Program-made: the position numbers and the translations under genes
In this document: positions 44,346 to 54,454 of the stretch, piece after piece
How the letters are laid out: each line of letters opens with the position of its first letter
Position numbering within the stretch: the stretch's first letter is position 1
The notes under the pieces: model-generated
What the model was told of the DNA's origin: nothing
The model's input: the letters and a program-made list of their open reading frames with translations, nothing else
Databases searched by the model: none
Assembly: GCF_000003815.2 (NCBI RefSeq)
Contig: NC_049986.1
Coordinates: 2,166,696-2,230,695, forward strand
Length of the DNA: 64,000 bases
Direction of reading: 5' to 3'
DNA from: Branchiostoma floridae
Taxonomy: Eukaryota; Chordata; Leptocardii; Amphioxiformes; Branchiostomatidae

Positions 44346-46330
44346 TAAAATATTTCGGGTCAAAGCTTCAAAGACAACTAAAACCTCATAAACAACAAAC
44401 TTTACTTAGCTCAACAGTATACAAAAATATTGTACGGGTTGCCATCCTTAGTTGAAGCGCTTATTTATAGCGCTAGTATCTTCGCTGCGCCGTTAGCCGC
44501 CGTGCGTGCGACTTTTGTTGACGGTCTGATATCCCTACATCGACGCCTCGCTGATATTCTCACGGACATGTTTCAAGAAAAATACCCAGCAAAAAACGCT
44601 GTTCTGCGTCAAATTCTATTCTATAAAACATGTGGGACTAAGTGTTACAGTCTAAATATTTTGTAGAAGCACCGCTGTAGGAAAGAAGTCCAAGCAATGT
44701 AAAACATCACGTAGCATGAAGTTCGCTGTCAACTGGCACACAACACATGACTGTTTGAGTCTAATCAACAGCCGTGTTTGATTGATAGCCGGCGGTCCTT
44801 TGATGAAGTCGGCGAAAGGTGCGTTAGTTAGAAAATCTGCGTTTAGTTTTGATACGTAATTATAAGTTAGACAGTGGCGAGAATGATTATTTTCTCATCA
44901 ATATTTCTCTTCAGAATTATTTGAACTTAATTGTACACCTAAACAATTGGCTTACCTGTGCAATGTTTATATGATTAATGATCAGTGTACTGAAATCATG
45001 TGTAACGTATGGCTCCTAGTCAATAGATCAGCATTTTCTCTATATTGACCACCTGTCTATAGTGGCCACATTTCCTAGTGCTGTTGTTGTTTGACATAAA
45101 CTTTGAACATTTAAATTGTATGTAACTTTAAACTGCCAGAGTTTCAGCCCAATAAAACACTCTCAGCGCCAGGGTATGAACAGACTGACCAGACAGACGA
45201 AAATAAATCCTCGAACAAGGTTCAATCGTATCTTCCGGGTCTGGCAGGAAGTTGTTAAACTAAAATAAGAATAGGCTCGATGGCTGATTGCATACAAAGT
45301 AAAACAGTTTAACAGTTTTACAGCTTGAAGAAAACAAACACTCCTACAGTACCTGCACCTGCTTCATAATTATTAAATCGTATGTCCTACTTGAATAAAA
45401 AAAGTTCACTGCAATAATAAATGTACCCACATCACAAGGAGCTTATACTTTTTTAAACTTACACCTAGTTATCGTACTGAAAATTGTTAATGACATTACA
45501 TGAAGTCATTCCACAATTTTCAGTCATGATGAAAATTTTCTGAATGGAAGGTGTGATTATTGTCATTTTCTGAAAAATAGAAGCAAGCTCTGTTTTTACC
45601 TGGAATCAATTCACAATACCAGTCCACTTTGGGGGATAATGTACTGTTAAGAGGATGTTCCATTTTTGCGCAGGGGTGATTTGGAACAGTCCAATGTTGC
45701 GTGGGAAGGGGTATGGCTGAAATATGCTGTATTTGCTCTTAAGCAAATGTCGGCCTTTCTAGTTTCTTTTCCTTCCATTTACGAGACATATCCGCGACAG
45801 ATATTCCATGGATTTTAGGACAGATTTGGAGTTAGCATATTCTGACCGTTACTGATAAAGGTATTCTATACGTGAATTGTGAATCGGTGATTGTTTTATT
45901 GCGCATCTGAACAAATAAGACTGCAATTTTTTGCCGAAATTTTCGCTCCTTCCAAATTCATATTCCGTTCCATTTACGACAGATGTCCAAAACAGAAACA
46001 TTCCAGAGATCAGTTTTCGGACCACTTGATGGTTAACAAATTACTTTTCTTGTCATACATGAATCTGAGATTGCTTTGTTGGGTATCCTAAAAAGGTTTC
46101 CTATCTTTTGTTTTTGTTTCTGTATATGTGTTTTTATTTTACAACGAGTATGCCCGATGTCGATGTATGTTTACTCTTTAATTTTCTGGTAATTGAAGCT
46201 TATTAACTACCATATACATGTGCAAATATTATTACTAACATCGACATTCACAATCAAATGACAAAGAAAACAATTTTTGCGATGTTAACAATTATGAGTC
46301 AAGTATTATTGTTACTTTGCATATCCGGAC
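44346..46330. other. Interior of the 6.9-kb element, no recognised gene
   Basis: One plus-strand frame (44430-44666, 78 codons) starts MYGLPSLVEALIYSASIFAA and has hydrophobic and basic segments but no known motif. The 45650-45763 dispersed repeat is included. Otherwise AT-rich. Confidence 0.35.
45650..45763. repeat. Inverted partner of the 31187-31315 repeat
   Basis: CCATTTTTGCGCAGGGGTGA, GTCCAATGTTGCGTGGGAA and GCAAATGTCGGCCTTTCTAG are the reverse complement of the copy at 31187-31315. Confidence 0.8.
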
Positions 46331-46349
46331 AATATCAAGAACAACATTC

Positions 46350-46790
46350 ACTCAAAACACTCCATCCCAGCGGTGCAGTTTGGGATAGGTCCATATCCGG
46401 ATAATATCTTGAACAAAGTTCAGTCAAAACACTCCACCCCAGCGGTGCAGTTTGGGATAGGTCCATATCCGGATAATATCTTGAACAAAGTTCAGTCAAA
46501 ACACTCCACCCCAGCGGTGCAGTTTGGGATAGGTCCATATCCGGACAATATCTTGAACAAAGTTCAGTCAAAACACTCCACCCCAGCGGTGCAGTTTGGG
46601 ATAGGTCCATATCCGGACAATATCTTGAACAAAGTTCAGTCAAAACACTCCACCCCAGCGGTGCAGTTTGGGATATGTCCATATCCGGACAATATCTTGA
46701 ACAAAGTTCAGTCAAAACACTCCACACCAGCGGTGCAGTTTGGTATAGGTCCATATCCGGACAATATCATGACAAAAAGTCACTCATGAT
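46350..46790. repeat. 72-bp tandem array, about six units
   Basis: Unit with GCGGTGCAGTTTGGGATAGG, TCCATATCCGGA-AATATC and AAAACACTCCACCCCA. As 72 is a multiple of three, both strands stay open for about 138 codons. These repetitive peptides are not genes. The TCCGGA motif is the same as in the element ends. Confidence 0.93.
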
Positions 46791-48690
46791 ATTGAATATC
46801 AGCGTTGCTATGTGGGAATGGTCCATATCCGGACAATATCACGAGGCACTCGTAAAGCGGTTATGCAAGCTGTGCAAAGTGCCGAGCAGACCAGTGCGTT
46901 GGCATGTCAACGGTGCGCCAGGCACAGGGGACGTCGCTGCAGATAACAGCCTACACCGCGCCACAGCGTTTGCTGCTGTGTACAACTTTGAAACTGGTAA
47001 GTACATGATGCATTTATTCACAAAAATAATGCACAATGCCATGTGATTCTGTGAAACAGGCATGATGGATGACACTAACTTGCTTGGAACCATCTGGAGG
47101 AGTCCTTAGGTAACAAGACCATATTAGGAAGTCACATGACTTGACTAGACCAATAGTAGACCAGCTGGTGACAGCAGTTAGGTTTGAAACTAGATTTGAA
47201 CATCAGTTGTCGCCGCCGCTAGCCGCTACCGGACCAAGAACTTGAAGAAGTGAGTAGTGTAGCTCTCTAGTACATAGATTGTATATACATAGCAGTTACC
47301 GTTCTTAGTTCCGTATATGTCTGTCAGCAATGTCTGTTATCCCTTCCTAGTGTTTTGTGTATTTAATAATTAGTAGTGTGATCTTTTTGTAAAGATTGTT
47401 GTATGATAGATCACTTCTCTTTCAGTTGGAACCCCCGCGTGTCATCCCCGGCTTGTTTACAAATTGCCCGTTCCATAGTTAGTTAAATTCTCATATTATT
47501 TTGTGCTGTAAGTGCCGTAACGGTTGCTTCTAAACTTTTCTGTCCTATTGTTTTGGCTGGCTAAATCTTTATAGAACCAAGGAGGAACTGTAATCTCCTT
47601 ACTACTGGGACCAATGTGATTGTGTGCATATTCAAATTCCATTCGTTCTTTGGGGTCCTTATCTGTGCCATCTGTGTGGCCCTCGCCCTTTGATGATAGC
47701 CGACTCCAGATTCTTGCCTTTGTCCCCCGTCTTGTCCTGCTGTGATTGTTATGGCCGTGTTGTTTGAATAATTTTACATGTGCCGTTCATGGGTTCGGGG
47801 CAGTTACAAGCCGTTCTTTTCCATCCCAGCCGCTGAGCCTCTGTTTCCCAATCGCCTGTCCTGCCATGCCGACGACCGAGGCCTACCTCCTGGTAACACT
47901 TACGACAGTCTGTGTCCGGTGCCGTTGCATCCTGCCAGAATTGTTTCTACTCTGAAGACGGACAGTGCCGGAGCGGGCTGTCCTCGAGACGTGCCGTCGA
48001 TATTGCGGGGTCTTGCCAGAGCATCTTCCGTCGCCAATGATCGTCCACTACCACAAAGACCCAGAAGAGGGCTCCCCGGACGATGATTCCACAGTCAACA
48101 CGATACGGACTTATAGAGGACTTGAAAATGGACTGTCGTACTGATTTCGCAATTACATTTTTATCCTACGAATATTGATTGTATGGTATATAGCGTTAGA
48201 CTTGTGTCGGATACTGTACATTTGATATTATACATTTAAACTGATCAGTTTTGTTATGATGTTATTGACTTGGGCTTGATATTATTGGATCTGACAGTGA
48301 TTGTCTGAACTGTTTAACTTTGGCTTCGTTCGAGCTTCACTTTTTGTGAAGACCAATGAGGTTGTAGTGAGCTAACTTCCTTCGTATGACTAAGAGACAA
48401 ATGCATATTGATTTGCCCCTTGACGTTAACATGATCTGTTCCTCCACATAATGTATTTGTTGTGATACTTGTGTCATCTGATTTATACAGGAAAGTCTTT
48501 GAAAAGCTTTCACAAAATGTAGCCTTACCGAGTAAGCATTTTCGGGGTTAAAACGGACAGGAAACGTTAAATATTAGGTATTTAGCATGATTGTAAAGTT
48601 ACTGGATATTCTGAAATAATGTGTTGTATTGTTCCTATGATGTTTCAGTATATCTTTAGTTTATGCAACCTTTCCGAGGCGTAATAGCCC
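46791..48690. other. GC-richer interior of the 6.9-kb element with possible coding remnants
   Basis: A frame ending at 46997 with ...AVYNFETG is followed by GTAAGTACA, a good donor. A frame at 47956-48144 (62 codons and stop) reads through PMIVHYHKDPEEGSPDDDST and ends ENGLSY. Neither is recognisable. They could be exons of a decayed transposase or captured host exons. Confidence 0.35.
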
Positions 48691-48694
48691 CGAA

Positions 48695-49400
48695 CGCGCT
48701 CAAAAAATATGAAATATTCAGAACGTGTTTTGTCTCCAAAGTGTCCGAGAACGTTCCATAATTTGGAATCCGGATATGAGACATGATAATACGGTCCCAT
48801 TCTGGAATACGGAAATACTCAGCATATGCGACCATTCCGGGGCGTAAAAGTTCTGGACGTGATCAGAAAACATGAAATATTAGCCAATGTCTTTTGTCTC
48901 CAAAGAGTCCTAGAACGTTCCATTACTTTGAATCCGGATATACGACATGATCATATGGTTCCATTCTTGACTCCTGAAATTATCCGGATTTATACGAAAC
49001 TAGTATTCGGAACGTGATTTGTATCCAAAGAGTCCGGAAACGTTCCATAACTGGAAATCCGGATATGAGACGTAATTATTTGGTTCCGTTCCGGACTCCT
49101 GAAATTATCCGGATTTATACGAAATATTCGGAACGTGATTTGTATCCAAAGAGTCCGAAAACGTTCCATTACTGGAAATCCGGATATGAGACGTAATTAC
49201 TTGGTCCCTTTCCGGACTCCTGAAATTATCCGGATATATACGAAATATTCGGAACGTGTTTTGTCTCAAAAGAGTCCGAAAACGTTCCATTACTGGAAAT
49301 CCGGATATGAGGCAGGAATTAAATGGTCCCGTTCCGGACTCCTGAAATTATCCGAAAACGCAGGGGAGTCATGTCAGATTTCGTCCGGATATTGTCCGGA
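48695..49400. repeat. About 121-bp tandem repeat rich in TCCGGA
   Basis: About five units with ATCCGGATATGAGAC, TCCGGACTCCTGAAATTATC and AAGAGTCCGAAAACGTTCC. The array grades into the right subterminal region of the element. Open frames here on both strands are repeat artefacts. Confidence 0.9.
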
Positions 49401-49446
49401 TATATCCAGAAACGGTCCCGATCCGGATGTATACAAACATAGAAAC

Positions 49447-49475
49447 GTCCGGAAATGACACCCTTTCGCACAGTG
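49447..49475 (-). repeat. Right terminal inverted repeat of the 6.9-kb element
   Basis: Reads ...ACACCCTTTCGCACAGTG on the plus strand, matching the left end in reverse complement with one mismatch. Confidence 0.85.
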
Positions 49476-50444
49476 ATGATAGAATAGTTTTGATGGATAA
49501 AGATATATATGTGGGTTAGTGTACAGTTGAACTTAATTTAGAAAGCGGGTGGGTCTGATAGTAAGTGGGGGGAGGGGCTGAAGCTGTAGTGTGTCCAGGA
49601 AAGCCATACTTCGGCGGATTCTACCGGCTAGCGGGAAAATCCGGACACATGAAGGCCGGCAGCGGATAGGAGATATGGGTCTTTAATAATCCCCGGGGGT
49701 ACGAATACAATAGTAACATGTAGTGCGTTTTGATTTCAATCTCGTATGTTTCCATGGAAGGTCAGATATGTCCGGCGTTTCTTGTAGTTGTCGTTAAGTC
49801 TGTATACGGTATGTTGTGTTTATGTATTGAGGAGACGTAGAGTGTCGTAGAGGAGAGAGCAGAGGAGATGAGTTGAGACGTAGTTGAGGTGTCGAGGTTA
49901 GGAGACCGGTGTGTGTGCGTCAGTGATTGCTTTGCGTGTGCTGTCCGACCCAACCTCTACAGGTGAGATTCTACAGTCAACTCGGCGGACAACGATGTCC
50001 CGAGGGCCCGACGTCGTATAGGAGTCGTCGTCGTGGGAGCATCCAGCCGGGAGGCCTCTGTGGACAAGACAAGCCTCTTCCCGACGGGCAGAGGGGTTCC
50101 TGTCGTTTCCCTGTGGTTCCGGGACACACCCGGAAGTGCGCAAGCCGGCCGCCGAGGAGGAAGTTGGCGCGGGACACCTGGCAACCATTGATGAACTTTT
50201 GTTGTTGTAAATTGTTATGTTTTTGTTGTTGTTTTGTGAATGTCGGACTGTCGCTGACCTGTTGTTGATATGTACGAGTATGTCGTTGTTCTTTTACCTT
50301 TTTTTTATTGTTATCACTTATCTAAATTTGTTGCATTGTAGAAGAATTGTTATGGAAAAAAAAGGGCGGTGATGATCTTCATGATAATATGTCCCGGTAA
50401 TCAATAATTGATAACAGCTGTCAACAATGTGGAAATTGTTTTAA
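49476..50444 (+). other. 3' interior of the LTR element
   Basis: A plus-strand frame at about 49927-50208 encodes an Arg/Gly/Pro-rich peptide ending KCASRPPRRKLARDTWQPL. Its position just before the 3' end recalls the basic C-terminus of an LTR-element polyprotein, but there is no diagnostic motif. Otherwise no gene. Confidence 0.3.
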
Positions 50445-50459
50445 AAATGAGGGGTGAGG
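50445..50459 (+). promoter_or_regulatory. Candidate polypurine tract
   Basis: The stretch AAAATGAGGGGTGAGG just before the right LTR is nearly all purine, as expected for plus-strand priming in LTR retrotransposons. Confidence 0.5.
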
Positions 50460-50700
50460 TGTCACGAGGTGATATCGTGATCACTCTGTGATCACCCCTG
50501 GTGTGGGGAGTGTCACCCGAGTAATTGGGAGCAGATGTACAGGGGTTTGAGAAGGGACACGTATGAGGGTAGGGGATTCCAGCTAGAGACGCCGACAGGG
50601 TAGGACGTGCCCACATTGTCCTGAATAAAGGTTATCATCTCCGCAACATCATGCCTCTGTCCTGATCCTTGACTTGACTCACTACCATGCCACCGTGACA
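50460..50700 (+). repeat. Right (3') LTR, 241 bp
   Basis: Matches 33569-33809 at every position checked by eye, with AATAAA at 50624-50629. It is followed by the TCAA duplication at 50701-50704. Confidence 0.9.
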
Positions 50701-50870
50701 TCAACATACTCGATTTCTTCATTCTCAAGAACAATTGGTGCTGCGTTTTGGATTGTCGTCATTGCTTTGGTTTTTTCTCCACTTACTCTGAGTCCGATTT
50801 TCGCCCTGTGGTAGAGAGTCTTTCTCACATGCTCGCCCACAGCCCAGACTTATTCTGACAATTTCTTTTT
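50701..50870 (-). pseudogene. RTE-like LINE, 5' remainder of the interrupted ORF2
   Basis: Minus-strand frame KIGLRVSGEKTKAMTTIQNA followed by APIVLENEEIEYVD, which continues directly into DKCTYLGRI at 33568 once the LTR element is removed. GL-VS-EKTK and Y--YLG are conserved RT blocks 6-7. The LINE is itself truncated near 50870. Confidence 0.85.
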
Positions 50871-51017
50871 GCTGAAGAGCGACAGTTGAAAATTAGTGAT
50901 GACCATCATAAGAAGTAATGACCATACTCATATGTAGTTGATCCTACTCACCTACATCCATTTCACCGCTAGGCGGCGTTCGTGCAATGCACTTTTGCGC
51001 AAGTCTGCAAAAGTATC

Positions 51018-51212
51018 CTATTCTAATTGAGTCAAGTTAGCGCTCCCAGCCTGTTTGCGCATTCCTTAAGAAGCGTAAACAGGTTGGGGGCGCGCCACGT
51101 GACCTCAATTACACCTGGACATACTCACCTGACACAGGGGTACTTATTACACTGAGAAATCTTGCATTTTGTCATTCGGAGCGGACGAGCCTCACCGCAG
51201 CGTAGGGGAAGC
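51018..51212 (+). repeat. Split direct repeat A1
   Basis: About 195 bp starting CTATTCTAATTGAGTCAAGT, matching A2 with only a few differences, all in the last 30 bp. Contains an internal hairpin CCTGTTTGCGC/GCGTAAACAGG. Confidence 0.88.
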
Positions 51213-51241
51213 TTCGCTACCACGTTTCTCGTCTTCTTCAC

Positions 51242-51535
51242 GTGCTCTCGACTTTGTTTTTAGACCAGGTCTTCCCAGCGCGACAGATGCTGATTTTGAG
51301 AGCCCAGTGTGGTAGTCAGGTTTGGGGGATGGTTTACTCTTACCAAGGAGATTTAATAGCTCCTTGCTCTTACTTATCGTCCTGGGGTTTGCAGACTACG
51401 GTTGGTCGGGTCGGAGAGCCCGAGTTTAGAGCCCAGGACGGGCAGTTTAACGTGGCAGCCTGGCGACGGAGTTACTTGAACGTTTTGGCCGACTTAGAGC
51501 ATTCTTCTTGGGGTTCACAGGTGAGACTTGATTAG
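51242..51535 (+). CDS. Small frame after A1, possible leader exon
   Basis: A 97-codon frame whose C-terminal half (FRAQDGQFNVAAWRRSYLNV) looks protein-like. TTCACAG|GTGAGA near 51520 is a strong donor. Not recognised. By position it could be the first exon of a degenerate gag, analogous to the DIRS-type element, but this is speculative. No acceptor partner was proven. CCTTTTTCGTTACAG at about 53342 is one candidate. Confidence 0.3.
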   Translation: MLSTLFLDQVFPARQMLILRAQCGSQVWGMVYSYQGDLIAPCSYLSSWGLQTTVGRVGEPEFRAQDGQFNVAAWRRSYLNVLADLEHSSWGSQVRLD

Positions 51536-51559
51536 GTTCCTTTGTTGTTCCTATTATTA

Positions 51560-52440
51560 TTTTGTGGAGCATGTCCACAGTGCTGCTTTTTCGTTTGGAT
51601 TCCGCTAGTATTGTTTAACGTTTTATGTGGAGGGTAATCACTAGTAAATTGTTTTTTTTTTTTTTTGTTTTTTTTTTTTTTTTGTTTTGTGGAAGCTATC
51701 CACTAGAAATTGTTTTTTATTTCCGCGGAAGGATTCTGCTAGCATGTTCTTTCGTTTTATGTGGTGGGTAGCCACTAGTAAATGATTTATTGTTTTGTGG
51801 AGGCTATCCTTTAATAAATTGTTTATCGTTTCCCCGGAAGGAGTCCGCTAATATTGTTCTCTCGCCTTATTTGGTGGGTAACCACAAGTAAATGATTCAT
51901 TGTTTTGTGGAGGCTTTCCACTAATAAATTGTCTTTCGTTTCCGCGGAAGGAGTCCGCTAGTAATGTTCCTCTCGCCTTATGTGGTGGGTAACCACAAGT
52001 AAATGATTTATTGTTTTGTGGAGGCTTTCCACTAATAAATTGTCTATCGTTTCCGCGGAAGGAGTCCGCTAATATTGTTCTCTCGCTTTATGTGGTGGGT
52101 AACCACAAGTAAATGATCTATTGTTTTGTGGAGGCTTTCCACTAATAAATTGTCTATCGTTTCCGCGGAAGGAGTCTGCTAGTAATGTTCTCTCGCCTTA
52201 TGTGGTGGGTAACCACAAGTAAATGATTTATTGTTTTGTGGAGGCTTTCCACTAATAAATTGTCTATCGTTTCCGCGGAAGGAGTCCGCTAATAATGTTC
52301 TCTCGCTTTATGTGGTGGGTAACCACAAGTAAATGATTTATTGTTTTGTGGAGGCTTTCCACTAATAAATTGTCTATCGTTTCCGCGGAAGGAGTCTGCT
52401 AGTAATGTTCTCTCGCCTTATGTGGTGGGCAACCACTAGC
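51560..52440. repeat. 110-bp tandem array with short hairpins
   Basis: About seven units, each with GTGGTGGGTAACCAC, GTGGAGGCTTTCCAC and the palindrome TTCCGCGGAA, spaced by AT-rich linkers. The first units are diverged, and the array follows a splice-donor-like site. Confidence 0.9.
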
Positions 52441-53671
52441 TGTGATCTCTAGTTTTTGGAGGGTATTATGTTTTTTATCCTCCGACGACCATGTGGTGGG
52501 TTATTAATTTTAGCAGATACATTTTGGTGTGGTTTGCAGCTGTACGCTGTAATCCAACATGGCGCAGGTGGCGCATAATTTGATTCCTCTGACGACCACG
52601 TGGCGAATGATTAGTTTAAACAATGGCATTTTGGTGTGGTTTATAGTTGTGCGCTTTAATCGAATTTGGCAGGTGAGGTCTTAGGGAAAGCCTGTACTAA
52701 TTGAACTGGTTTTTGTGGAGGATAGTATATTTTATCGTTTTTTGTGGTGGGTTTCCTATGGCACGTAAATGATTGGTTATGTAGAGGGAAATCCATTTGT
52801 CAATTTTATTCGTGTGTATGGAGGATTTAGTGTTTTTTTTTTTTTTTTGTGTGTGTGTGGAAGATATCCACTTGATTCATTTTGCCTGTTGTGGGGAGAG
52901 TATACCCTCGGTTGTTTTTAATTGTTAGATCTCTTTTGGGTACGATATCCATGTTTTGCGGATGCAGACGTTTTATCTGCAGAACGCATCTACTGTGAAT
53001 AGGTTTATTTACCGATTGTTGTTGTTTACGAGGCGGCTAATTTCTGTATGTTTTTCCATGGTTAGCATTGTTCAGAAGTTTTTAGACCTAGTAAGTAATG
53101 CTTTTTAGTTCCTTTTTCGGGGGATGTTCGACGGCGGGCACCGGGGTTTCCTATTATTACCCTTCTACTTCGGTAGGCCCACCAACCGGGGGCTGGTGCT
53201 CGTCCTAGGGCTGACCCTGGGTTAATCTTTATTTTTAAAATTGCATGTTTCTAGTCTGTTTGCCGTGTAATTATTGTTGGGAATGTCGGCTATTGAGAGA
53301 GACGGTCATTTCTTAGTTTGCAACTTTCCTTTTTCGTTACAGTAAGAGTACAAGTGAGTTGTTTTTGTTTGAGAATTGTCATCTCAGGGTCAGCCTTGGG
53401 ACGAAATTCGTACTTGACTTAGCTAAAGGGTGTTTTTTCTAGGTTCGAGTAGAGGTTTGGGTTGGAAGAAGGGTTTGGATATAGGTTTGGGATATGTTAG
53501 AGGTTTTGCAAAGGTTAGAGGTTTGTTATAAGTTTGAGGTTTGGGAAAGAATTGAGGTTTGGGGAAGTATAGAAGAATGGGAGAGGATGGAGGTGTGGGG
53601 TATTAGAGGTTTTTCTATACTGGTGTGTGTCTCAGCATACCGCATTACGTACACGGAAGGGAGATTGCGGA
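52441..53671. other. Interior of the Ngaro-like element
   Basis: No conserved protein domain. GTGG/CCAC hairpin motifs continue sporadically to about 52900. At 53440-53600 a degenerate purine-rich GAGGTTTGG repeat is present. Confidence 0.4.
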
Positions 53672-53740
53672 GGACTTTTTTGCCCATACCTTACACTCTC
53701 TTCGGAGCACGCCCGGAGGTCAGGCAGGATATAGTACTAT
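53672..53740 (+). repeat. Split direct repeat B1
   Basis: 69 bp starting GGACTTTTTTGCCCATACCT and ending ATATAGTACTAT, identical to B2 by eye. The last four bases overlap the start of A2. Confidence 0.88.
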
Positions 53741-53931
53741 TCTAATTGAGTCAAGTTAGCGCTCCCAGCCTGTTTGCGCATTCCTTAAGAAGCGTAAACA
53801 GGTTGGGGGCGCGCCACGTGACCTCAATTACACCTGGACATACTCACCTGACACAGGGGTACTTATTACACTGAGAAATCTTGCATTTTGTCATTCGGAG
53901 CGGACGAACCCCACCGTAGCTTAGGGGAAGC
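53737..53931 (+). repeat. Split direct repeat A2
   Basis: Copy of A1 fused directly to B1 through CTAT. Confidence 0.88.
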
Positions 53932-54103
53932 AAGCGGATGAGCGTGGCTAGATGCGTGTGGTTGGGGTCATCAAGGAAGGGGGGAGGGGGGGGGGGGGGG
54001 ACCGGCCAGGGAAAGTTGCTGTTCCAGAACGCCCACCCCCCCCACCCTGATTTTTTGTTTGTTTCGTTATCCCGCCGTTTACGACCATCCGGGCGTTTGC
54101 TCC

Positions 54104-54172
54104 GGACTTTTTTGCCCATACCTTACACTCTCTTCGGAGCACGCCCGGAGGTCAGGCAGGATATAGTACTAT
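54104..54172 (+). repeat. Split direct repeat B2
   Basis: Copy of B1 forming the right end of the element. The flanking sequence CCTTATCAAG is non-repetitive. Confidence 0.88.
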
Positions 54173-54454
54173 CCTTATCAAGTATCCCTCCGCTAGCTCC
54201 AGTGTAGAAGACATCTCACATGTTAGGTATGGGGATTGATATCGGGTGTTAGTGGGACGTCCTCCACTGACGGAGCAAACCTTCTCAGCAACGAGAAATA
54301 CTAAAGGGCGGGCGGGTGACTTCACGTTCAAGTTTGAAATTACGTGGCCTAATTCTTTCCATTCCACGACTTTTTTTGTCAATACCATATTCCAAGTCTA
54401 ACTTACGAATTAAGTGGCTAAATCCCTACTATTCTAAACTTTTTTTCTCTCTCT

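Larger units (their letters stand above)
42537..49475. mobile_element. 6.9-kb element with CACTGTGCG inverted ends
   Basis: 29-bp terminal inverted repeats at 42537-42565 and 49447-49475 match at 28 of 29 positions: CACTGTGCGAAAGGGTGT, one mismatch, then ATTTCCGGAC. Both subterminal regions are full of TCCGGA motifs. Flanking bases share only AT, so the superfamily is uncertain. CACTR ends fit the CMC (CACTA/Mirage/Chapaev) group, and CACTGTG also fits the CACWRTG ends of Transib/RAG-like elements, though no 5-bp duplication is seen. The interior is mostly tandem arrays and old repeats without a recognisable transposase. Confidence 0.8.
33569..50700 (+). mobile_element. 17.1-kb LTR-flanked composite element
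   Basis: Flanked by two 241-bp direct repeats that look identical and have LTR-type ends (TGTCAC...GTGACA), by a 4-bp target duplication, by a TGG-initial primer-binding-like site on the left and by a purine-rich stretch before the right LTR. The AATAAA in the LTRs gives plus orientation. No gag-pol of its own is recognisable. The interior is occupied by a DIRS-type retrotransposon on the minus strand and a CACTG-ended 6.9-kb element. I infer a recently inserted non-autonomous LTR retrotransposon carrying nested elements that were mobilised or acquired with it. Confidence 0.8.
51018..54172 (+). mobile_element. Ngaro/PAT-like non-autonomous element with split direct repeats
   Basis: Two repeat pairs are interleaved as A1 (51018-51212) ... 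B1 (53672-53740) joined to A2 (53737-53931) ... B2 (54104-54172). Only tyrosine-recombinase retroelements of the PAT/Ngaro kind have this split-direct-repeat layout, which permits full-length copying through a circle. No RT or recombinase is present in the 3.15 kb, so it would depend on an autonomous partner. A 172-bp spacer between A2 and B2 is unusual. CTAT is present at all three junctions and could be the crossover sequence. Confidence 0.78.

Noticed and set aside
46335-46789. Paired 138-139 residue repeat proteins on both strands
   Set aside because: The 72-bp unit length is a multiple of three, which keeps frames open by arithmetic.
47778-48086. 102-residue plus-strand protein
   Set aside because: Pro/Arg-rich composition without a motif. 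A different frame of the same stretch looks at least as protein-like, so neither is called a gene.
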